Source: Bacillota bacterium (GTDB lineage Bacteria > Bacillota > Clostridia > Acetivibrionales > JAEZXR01). From it: a DNA stretch of 54,168 nt. Location of the stretch: the NCBI GenBank assembly GCA_023419605.1, contig JAEZXR010000016.1, positions 1-54,168 on the forward strand. The letters run 5' to 3'. The notes under the pieces were generated by a model. It saw only the letters and a program-made list of their open reading frames with translations. It did not search any database and was not told where the DNA came from. The position numbers were made by a program, and so were the translations under genes. Positions 26,501 through 32,403 of this stretch are shown here, one piece after another (the stretch's first letter is position 1; every line of letters starts with the position of its first letter).

Positions 26501-26714
26501 AGGACTTTGGTCCGTAATGAATATTGTCAATCCATATAAAAATGTTTTATGCCAAGAGCTTATTAAAACCTTTAACTCGTAATTTGAACTACACTCTCTA
26601 TCCAATGCATTTCATCACGAAAATCATGCATTTCATAACAACTTTTACTTAAAATGTTAAGAAATGATATGCTTAATTGGTAATTATATGCATTTCGGGA
26701 AGGAGGTGATGATT

Positions 26715-27020
26715 GTGAAAAAGCGTTTAATTTCTGTAGTTGTATTGGTGGTTATGTTATGCAGTATGATTGCAAGTGTATCTGCTTCAACGTCATTAGA
26801 CATGTATTGCGAAAAATGCTCAAGAGTAACCACTTGGTGGAATTATGGCTATACTACGTCTGACGTTGTGGCCGGCACAGCATATTGTGGAGCATGTGCA
26901 GCTAACACAATGCATGCAAAACGTTACCATGTTTATACTTACACCTGTGGTTGTAATAATCAACGAACAGTTACCGAATATGTCGGAAGATTTTGCTCTA
27001 AATGTGGTGATTTCAAATAA
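26715..27020 (+). CDS. Secreted Cys-rich zinc-ribbon-like protein
   Basis: 101 residues, the only plus-strand gene in the window. A signal peptide (KKRLISVVVLVVMLCSMIASVSA) is followed by a mature part of about 77 residues with CEKC (32-35), CGAC (58-61), CGC (78-80) and CSKC (94-97), enough for two metal sites, plus His67 and His72. GTG at 26715 is preferred because AGGAGG ends 8 bases before it; an ATG at 26709 is too close. It is oriented against the phage late genes and has its own terminator, as expected of a gene expressed in the lysogen to alter the host surface. The role is unknown. Confidence 0.75.
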   Translation: MKKRLISVVVLVVMLCSMIASVSASTSLDMYCEKCSRVTTWWNYGYTTSDVVAGTAYCGACAANTMHAKRYHVYTYTCGCNNQRTVTEYVGRFCSKCGDFK

Positions 27021-27048
27021 TTATTAGATTAAGTTGTAAAAACGAAAC

Positions 27049-27086
27049 AAATAAAAATAGTTCCAAAAACGGAACTATTTTTATTT
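27049..27086. terminator. Bidirectional intrinsic terminator
   Basis: A perfect 16-bp stem (27049-27064 with 27071-27086) with a 6-base loop has A-runs on the left arm and T-runs on the right. It lies between two convergent genes, the secreted protein and the RelA/SpoT-like gene, and can serve both. Confidence 0.88.
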
Positions 27087-27152
27087 GTTTACAGGGCGTT
27101 TATCAGATATAACATGCATTTTTTAATATATTGTCCTATTTCTCTTTTGAAT

Positions 27153-28103
27153 TCATTCATACACAAATGAATTTAGCTCAGAAAGCTTAGGTTCAATTGT
27201 TAAGAGCTCCTGTGTTATATGGTATATTACATCTGAATTCTTTATTTTCCCTTTTCTGAAAAGACTCAGTAGTATATATTGATATAGCGATATGCTATAG
27301 AACTCTTTACTATTAATAAGCACATTTTTAACTTTATTAAGTTCTCCTAAAATTTCAGAACACTCATTATTTTCAAATAAATTATAAATGTTCTCTGCGC
27401 ATTTAGTGATACTATTTGGCAATGTTAATGCTCTCATTTCATTTCTGCCAATCATATCACGTATCCATTCTGATATTTTACCAAGGCTTTCACTCCTCTT
27501 GTCTGGCCTTCCATCTACGTTTTCATATATAGCATTAAATCCATCAATAATATTATCCAGTTGCTCAACATTCGCCTTTATTTGACTCGCAATTCTTTCC
27601 TTTTTCCAGTTAATATTGTCCCCCTTATAAACAATATCATGAAGAGAGATCGACCAAGCATATTCAAAAGCTGTTCTTATTTGAATTTCAAATTTTATAT
27701 CGTCAATGGTAAAAAACTCAGGTTCCTCAGCTCTTTTTAAAGTGCATATTAGCCTTGTGCTATTGAACTTGAATGTGTTAGGTTCTAACCTGTAACTTTT
27801 CCTATTAACCTCTTTTATTACATTAAATGTTTTCCTTAAAAATTCAAGCACACTATTTTCATCCGATCTCTTGGATACAATTATAGAGTATGCATATATG
27901 TCATCAATATCGCAAAATTTAGTATATCGGCAAGACTCAATTTTATCGTATAATGAATCAATAGACTTTATTCTTGATGAAAACGCATAGTGGTTTTTTT
28001 CGCAATAGCTAACTAGTGTTGATTTCACTCTTTTGCTCATTGCAGCTGCAAATTTAACGTATTCCTTATAGCGTTTGTCCAATTGGACTGGTATACTACT
28101 CAT
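27153..28103 (-). CDS. RelA/SpoT-domain nucleotide pyrophosphokinase-like protein
   Basis: 316 residues. The synthetase fold is clear: RIKSIDSLYDKI (44-55), DIDDIYAYSIIV (65-76, metal Asp), FEIQIRT (138-144, catalytic Glu) with Trp150, His155 and YK (159-160). The usual G-loop GYxSxH is replaced by KFNSTRL (112-118), so the acceptor may not be GDP/GTP. No hydrolase, TGS or ACT domain is present. The C-terminal 110 residues are helical and not recognised. The start overlaps the DUF262 stop by 8 bases (coupled translation). In this operon it is most likely the growth-arresting effector, making an alarmone or modifying RNA. AT-rich relative to phage genes, by eye. Confidence 0.85.
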   Translation of the reverse strand: MSSIPVQLDKRYKEYVKFAAAMSKRVKSTLVSYCEKNHYAFSSRIKSIDSLYDKIESCRYTKFCDIDDIYAYSIIVSKRSDENSVLEFLRKTFNVIKEVNRKSYRLEPNTFKFNSTRLICTLKRAEEPEFFTIDDIKFEIQIRTAFEYAWSISLHDIVYKGDNINWKKERIASQIKANVEQLDNIIDGFNAIYENVDGRPDKRSESLGKISEWIRDMIGRNEMRALTLPNSITKCAENIYNLFENNECSEILGELNKVKNVLINSKEFYSISLYQYILLSLFRKGKIKNSDVIYHITQELLTIEPKLSELNSFVYE

Positions 28104-29178
28104 TTCTAAACCCCTCTAAAATGATATGTATAACAATATCTTTTCTCTTTGTAATCCTAGCTTTGCTTTTTGCAGCTGATACAACATTTGCATAGTATAC
28201 AGAAATCAACTCATTAGGGTGGTTTTGTTGTTCTTCCCTTGAAAGATTTTTATAAAAATCAAAAAATGTCTTTAAATTTGAATATACCGCCTCCATATTT
28301 AGGGATTCCAATGCATGCCTTTCTTTGTCTATCTCGTAAAGTGCTATGAAGAACGAATAAAAGTCACCTACGTTTCTTAATCGGCTACTCGCCAAATAAC
28401 CATCGTCGTATTTTACCAATTGGCCTATGTAATCTATTATCTTTTTAAACTTCCTTTCTACATCATCTTTTTCTCCCCATTCTTCGTCTCTTTCCGAGAA
28501 CTTAACATCCAAAACATCAGGAGTATAATCTGGTATCGTATTCTCATCGATAGCTAACATTAGTTCTGATACTTGTTCAACATCCTTCATCTGAGTTAAC
28601 TTTGTTTCAGCAACATGAGGGAAGTCGTTTGGTAAAACTGTCTGCATATAATCGTTCATATTTTCTACGCTTTTAATAAAGACACCTTCAAATCTAGCAT
28701 GCCTTAATTCTTGTTTTGTAAGTTGCCTAACATTTCTATTAATTCTATCAAAAATTTCATTTATCTCTTGTATTCTATTAGAAGGTACATACTCTACGGT
28801 AAATATATAAGTAAAAATCTGATCTTTTACCTCTTTGCTTAACTCACTAAACAGTTTCCCATCTAAATCTCTTGGCACTGCTGTATTAAATTGCTTCCGA
28901 ATGTTAATCGGAAAAGCATTTTCAAGAAATTCAAATACTGTTGTTAACCTCTGTTTTCCATCAACTACACTATAAGTTGGATATCCATTTTCATCAATTT
29001 CCTCATATAGAAATATTGCTGGAGCAGGGTAATTATTTAATACAGTATCAATAAAAAAATCCTTATACTCCTGGTTCCATACACTTTTTCTTTGATAAGG
29101 TGGATCCAGTATCAATCTCTCCCTGTTTTTTAAGTCCCAAAACCAAGCTATTTTTTGATGATTTGACTCTCTTTTCAC
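28096..29178 (-). CDS. DUF262 (GmrS/ParB-like) protein
   Basis: 360 residues. The DUF262 hallmarks are YQRKSVW (28-34), VVDGKQRLTT (71-80, the DGQQR-type nucleotide/catalytic motif) and FDRINRNVRQLTKQELRHA (143-161). The C-terminal HNH/DUF1524 nuclease of GmrSD-type enzymes is absent; the protein ends after a helical region. DUF262 proteins occur in modification-dependent restriction and other defence loci. It starts with GTG after GGAGGG, 2 bases after the methyltransferase stop, and overlaps the RelA/SpoT-like gene. It could be the sensor or NTPase that decides when the effector fires; this is inference. Confidence 0.88.
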   Translation of the reverse strand: MKRESNHQKIAWFWDLKNRERLILDPPYQRKSVWNQEYKDFFIDTVLNNYPAPAIFLYEEIDENGYPTYSVVDGKQRLTTVFEFLENAFPINIRKQFNTAVPRDLDGKLFSELSKEVKDQIFTYIFTVEYVPSNRIQEINEIFDRINRNVRQLTKQELRHARFEGVFIKSVENMNDYMQTVLPNDFPHVAETKLTQMKDVEQVSELMLAIDENTIPDYTPDVLDVKFSERDEEWGEKDDVERKFKKIIDYIGQLVKYDDGYLASSRLRNVGDFYSFFIALYEIDKERHALESLNMEAVYSNLKTFFDFYKNLSREEQQNHPNELISVYYANVVSAAKSKARITKRKDIVIHIILEGFRNE

Positions 29179-29180
29179 AA

Positions 29181-30227
29181 TTACACCCTCCTAATATTTT
29201 GTATATGATAAATAATACTTTGCCCTATTACAGTTCCCAATGTTACAGGAACAGCATTGCCTATATGCTTACCAATATATGTGAAATACACGTCTTTCCC
29301 GGGCTCCGCAAATATATAGTCAGGAGGGAATGTTTGTAGGATAGCGCCCTCTCTCAAGGAAAGAGCCCTATTCTGTTCAGGATGCCCAAACCTCCCAGTT
29401 CCATAACTATAAAACTGTGTTGTAATAGTAGGAGAAGGTTTATCCCATTCCATCCTAGAATACGGAAAAGAAAAGGATTCCCCTGACGCTTTTCTATGAC
29501 ACGGTGCTAATAGATCTTCATCCCAATCCTTCCACGTTCCACCAGGAATTGATTTCTCAATGCGCTTCATATTCAACTCATTTAGTTTTGTAGCTTTGTG
29601 CATAGGGTCATTTTTACTACATTCCCCTGCTTCTATTTTTTCTAAATCTCCAATTGCAACCCTAACAGTAGTATAATTATCTTTTTGAATAGTTGGTGGT
29701 TTTAAATTTATTTGCCCAAATTTTGATGCAAGTAAAACAAGCCTCTTTCTGCTTTGTGGTATACCATAATCAGGGCAATATACAATTTCCCAACTCACTG
29801 AATACCCAATATTCTCTAAAAGTTTAATAAAATCCTTGAAAACCTTTTGTCTTACTATTTCCGGTACATTTTCCATTGAAACTAGGTCTGGCTTTACTTC
29901 GTCGACTATTCTTGCAAACTCATACAATAAACTCCATTTTTCATCAAGACTTCTATTCCTGTTTTTGTTGCTTAGTTTTGAAAATGGCTGACATGGAGCG
30001 CATCCCATTAAAAGCTTAATTGAATCGCGTGAGTATAATTGTTCTATATCTTCTTTATGAATATTTCGAATATCCTCATTTATAAAGCTTGCACCATTAT
30101 TTACTTCATAAGCATATTTGCAGGTTACATCTGTATCAATACCTGCTATAACTTGGATCCCTGATTTTATAATCCCGTGTGTAAGCCCTCCAACGCCACA
30201 AAACAAATCAACTGCTGATATTTTCAC
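29181..30227 (-). CDS. DNA (cytosine-5) methyltransferase
   Basis: 348 residues with all main C5-methylase motifs: DLFCGVGG (7-14, SAM), PCQ (78-80, catalytic Cys79), ENV (119-121), QSRKR (158-162), LREGAILQTFP (291-301) and GNAVP (323-327). The target-recognition region is roughly 180-285; its recognition sequence cannot be read from here. The start is GTG after AGGGAG. No conventional restriction endonuclease is adjacent; the next two genes are DUF262 and RelA/SpoT-like. It could protect the prophage or mark self DNA for that pair. Confidence 0.95.
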   Translation of the reverse strand: MKISAVDLFCGVGGLTHGIIKSGIQVIAGIDTDVTCKYAYEVNNGASFINEDIRNIHKEDIEQLYSRDSIKLLMGCAPCQPFSKLSNKNRNRSLDEKWSLLYEFARIVDEVKPDLVSMENVPEIVRQKVFKDFIKLLENIGYSVSWEIVYCPDYGIPQSRKRLVLLASKFGQINLKPPTIQKDNYTTVRVAIGDLEKIEAGECSKNDPMHKATKLNELNMKRIEKSIPGGTWKDWDEDLLAPCHRKASGESFSFPYSRMEWDKPSPTITTQFYSYGTGRFGHPEQNRALSLREGAILQTFPPDYIFAEPGKDVYFTYIGKHIGNAVPVTLGTVIGQSIIYHIQNIRRV

Positions 30228-30265
30228 TGTTAATCTCCCTTCATAAATGGGCCTTTACTATTCAC

Positions 30266-30421
30266 TCATTTATTTAGAAATTCGCTTAAGCTCTCTTCAG
30301 ATATTCTCCAGAACTTCCCAACTTTCTTCCCATGTAAAATACCCTTTTTCAAGTATTCTCTTACCGTTCTCTCTTGAACTTTAAGCATAACCGATACTTC
30401 TGCTACTGTATAAATTTTCAT
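30266..30421 (-). CDS. Small HTH (excisionase/MerR-like) regulator, 51 aa
   Basis: 51 residues, found by hand translation: MKIYTVAEVSVMLKVQERTV begins a winged HTH of the excisionase (HTH_17) type, followed by REYLKKGILHGKKVGKFWRI. GGAGGAATTGGAT precedes the ATG. It is the first gene after a near-consensus promoter and lies 38 bases before the methyltransferase, so it resembles a controller gene of the operon. A phage excisionase is the alternative, but it is far from any visible integrase. Confidence 0.8.
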   Translation of the reverse strand: MKIYTVAEVSVMLKVQERTVREYLKKGILHGKKVGKFWRISEESLSEFLNK

Positions 30422-30451
30422 ATCCAATTCCTCCATTTTATGGCCAATTCT

Positions 30452-30480
30452 ACTATATAAGATTTCGAAGTATATGTCAA
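30452..30480 (-). promoter_or_regulatory. Near-consensus sigma-A promoter of the methylase/DUF262/RelSpo operon
   Basis: TTGACA (30475-30480), a 17-base spacer and TATAGT (30452-30457) on the minus strand. This is the best promoter in the window. It reads into the HTH gene and the three genes beyond. Confidence 0.85.
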
Positions 30481-30481
30481 A

Positions 30482-30501
30482 TATATACGTTTATATACGT
30501 T
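30482..30501 (-). promoter_or_regulatory. Tandem operator-like repeats abutting the -35 box
   Basis: Two direct copies of AACGTATATA (minus strand) lie one base upstream of TTGACA. Ten-base spacing places both on one helix face, as expected for a site bound by a small HTH dimer or by RNA polymerase partners. The HTH gene product is the obvious candidate ligand. Confidence 0.55.
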
Positions 30502-30520
30502 TGCATGCCAATATCTTTAG

Positions 30521-30556
30521 ATAAAAAATAATGCCCCCAGCCGGAGCCAGGGGCAT
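30521..30556 (-). terminator. Terminator after the lysis genes
   Basis: ATGCCCC pairs with GGGGCAT around a 12-base loop, followed on the minus strand by TATTTTTTAT. It separates the phage late operon from the cargo operon. Confidence 0.85.
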
Positions 30557-30580
30557 GTCAAAGTTAATTATGATACACTA

Positions 30581-31417
30581 TTACTTTAGTTTTTTAGCTG
30601 CATTTATAAAAAGCTGATCCAGATACATTACAACCTCCGCAGCCTTTTTCCAATGTTCCGGACTGTTTATAATACCATTGTCTGTGAGTATTTTGAGAGC
30701 AGCATCCACGGTAAGTTCTTCCGGCATAGAAGGCTGAGCATCCATATTTTTTACTGCCTGTTCCAGCGCTGCCAGGGTAGCAGGCCCGACAATCCCGTCA
30801 GCATCCAGGTTACTACCTTCTTGAAAACTCTTTACTGCTGTTTCTGTTGCGGGTCCGAAGTCTCCGTCCACTGCAAGCCTGTATCCCACTTTATTTAGTT
30901 TCCCCTGAAGGCTTAATACCTCCGGCCCGTTATCTCCTCTTTTAACCATAGCAGTATAACTCCCTCCTATCGATTTATTTACCATTTGAGTCAATGGAAA
31001 ATACTGCCCCGGGCATGTGGTGTTATTCCATGTTTTATGCCCTGCTACCGTCTTTACGGATGGTATAATTCCTTTTAGGTACTTTATAAGCTCCACGCCG
31101 GCCCTAAATTGGGCCTCGGGCATTGCTTTATCTACCCTATTATAGTCCCCCTGGAATCCGATGTTTATTAGGTGGTTATTATGTCCCAGTACTCCGGCCC
31201 CTTCGTTCAGCCCCCTGCATTCGTATAAATTCCCTTGGAAATCCACAAAGTAATTGTATCCTATCCCGAGCCATCCATTGCCTTTATGCCAACCGTCTAC
31301 AATCCATAAATCGGCTGTAGGGTGGTCCATATGATGCAGCGCTATTCCATCCACCATAGATAGAATAAGAGGGGTAAGGGCACCCCTCCATTGCAAATTA
31401 GGCTTTAGTATTTGCAT
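30581..31417 (-). CDS. Endolysin: N-acetylmuramoyl-L-alanine amidase with peptidoglycan-binding domain
   Basis: 278 residues. Residues 20-150 form an amidase_2/PGRP domain: zinc ligands are expected at His28 or His29, His127 (in AGHKTW) and Cys135 (in TTCPG), with YNYFVD near 54. Residues 158-220 are a peptidoglycan-binding repeat (VKRGDNGPEV ... DGDFGPATETAVKSFQ). The C-terminal 50 residues are helical. There is no signal peptide, so export needs the holin encoded just upstream, whose gene it overlaps by 20 bases. It cuts the glycan-peptide bond at lysis. Confidence 0.93.
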   Translation of the reverse strand: MQILKPNLQWRGALTPLILSMVDGIALHHMDHPTADLWIVDGWHKGNGWLGIGYNYFVDFQGNLYECRGLNEGAGVLGHNNHLINIGFQGDYNRVDKAMPEAQFRAGVELIKYLKGIIPSVKTVAGHKTWNNTTCPGQYFPLTQMVNKSIGGSYTAMVKRGDNGPEVLSLQGKLNKVGYRLAVDGDFGPATETAVKSFQEGSNLDADGIVGPATLAALEQAVKNMDAQPSMPEELTVDAALKILTDNGIINSPEHWKKAAEVVMYLDQLFINAAKKLK

Positions 31418-31829
31418 TGCCGGCTTCCCCCTTTTCCTCAGTACTCTTTTTAAGCTGCATCAGGACATTTTTCAGAAATTCAGGATACGGTACACCTAAT
31501 TTCCCGGCATTCTCCAGTACGCTTATACCTTCGTTTGCAATGTAGAACATAATAACTAGGGTGCGAATAAAGCTTGTGTCGGTAGCCGCATCCAGGAGTA
31601 CCGCAAGATATACCAGGGCGAAAATCATCATTTTTTTGTATAGTCCACGGAAACCCACTTCGGAGCTTAATTGCTTATTGATGATAGCGATAACCACGCC
31701 GGTTACATAGTCCAAAACAACCATACTTACCAACACTTTTAAAGCCAAATCCCATCCCCCCAGTGCATTTGCTATGGTCGCCCCGATCAGTGCAAATATC
31801 CCGTTTGCCGTAAATAGTTCTTTACTCAT
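31398..31829 (-). CDS. Phage holin (toxin secretion/lysis holin family)
   Basis: 143 residues with hydrophobic segments at about 8-25, 29-50 and 70-95 and a charged C terminus (MQLKKSTEEKGE). VVLDYVTGVVIAIINKQLSSEVGFRG is the hallmark of the phage holin 4 family in Firmicutes. Start ATG after GAGAGGAATTCCT. It forms membrane lesions that release the endolysin. Confidence 0.92.
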   Translation of the reverse strand: MSKELFTANGIFALIGATIANALGGWDLALKVLVSMVVLDYVTGVVIAIINKQLSSEVGFRGLYKKMMIFALVYLAVLLDAATDTSFIRTLVIMFYIANEGISVLENAGKLGVPYPEFLKNVLMQLKKSTEEKGEAGNANTKA

Positions 31830-31850
31830 AGGAATTCCTCTCTTTCACAA

Positions 31851-31876
31851 AATGAAAGGGCCCCCGAAAGGAGCCC
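31851..31876 (-). terminator. Terminator-like hairpin before the holin
   Basis: GGGCTCC pairs with GGGGCCC (one wobble) around a TTTCG loop; a weak T-rich tail (TTTCATTTTG) follows on the minus strand. Located between the last tail-associated gene and the lysis genes. Confidence 0.55.
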
Positions 31877-31923
31877 ATAAAAAAAAGACACCCTATAGTG
31901 CCTATTGCAGGAAGGTCTATTCC

Positions 31924-32073
31924 TTACGCTGCTGTTACAATTAAGTCCTGCCGTCCTTCAGCTACCAGTATTGCGTCAACATCAGCCTTGTATTTCTGAA
32001 AACGTGTTTGACTGAATATTGAAGCATAGTCCATAGCTCCATCCATGATTCTCATAGCCAGATATGCTGCCAT
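31924..32073 (-). CDS. Small phage protein (49 aa) between fibre and lysis genes
   Basis: 49 residues, MAAYLAMRIMDGAMDYASIF..., found by hand translation. GGAAGGAGG, inside the end of the previous gene, precedes the ATG. Short proteins of this kind (XkdX- or CD1375-like) often lie between the tail fibre and the holin in Firmicutes phages. The function is unknown. Confidence 0.75.
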   Translation of the reverse strand: MAAYLAMRIMDGAMDYASIFSQTRFQKYKADVDAILVAEGRQDLIVTAA

Positions 32074-32074
32074 T

Positions 32075-32386
32075 TTATTCCCTCCTTCCTAACGGTAGTC
32101 CGTTGATCAGTATATCGTCCAACGCTGCTAAAGCAGTGTTTAAACGCTGTTCCAGAGTCTTGTATTTCTCCTCCAGCGTTGGAGGCCCTTCATAGGTATA
32201 CCACATTTCCTTTGTTTCAGGGTTAATGTGTAGGGTTGAACTCTTCCCAAATTTGTGCTCTGCTGGAGGAATTGATTCAACAATTATGGCTTTGGATAAA
32301 GCTTCTGCATCTAATAGCCCCTCATTGTAGCCTATTACAACAACTACATGATCCGTATCTGTTACTTTTTCTGTGAATAAATACAT
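32075..32386 (-). CDS. Fibre-associated phage protein (103 aa)
   Basis: About 103 residues, MYLFTEKVTDTDHVVVVIG.... A C-terminal helix (TLEEKYKTLEQRLNTALAALDD) is typical of the small protein that follows the tail fibre in many siphoviruses (an XkdW-like position). The ATG at 32386 is chosen because AAGGGG lies upstream; the frame also opens at 32407, overlapping the fibre stop. Chaperone or base-anchoring role for the fibre is possible. Confidence 0.65.
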   Translation of the reverse strand: MYLFTEKVTDTDHVVVVIGYNEGLLDAEALSKAIIVESIPPAEHKFGKSSTLHINPETKEMWYTYEGPPTLEEKYKTLEQRLNTALAALDDILINGLPLGRRE

Positions 32387-32403
32387 ATTAATTCCCCTTT
32401 CCA

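Noticed and set aside
26526..26555. A TTGTCA-type promoter for the secreted protein gene
   Set aside because: The matching -10 box (TTATGC/TATGCC) is poor, so I do not report a promoter there.
26466..26700. A small CRISPR array suggested by repeated ATGCATTTC and the 15-base repeat
   Set aside because: Repeats are too short and irregularly spaced, there are no spacers of even length, and no cas genes are in the window.
26664..26714. Earlier start codons for the secreted Cys-rich protein
   Set aside because: They would put polar residues before the signal peptide and ignore the AGGAGG that is correctly spaced only for the GTG at 26715.
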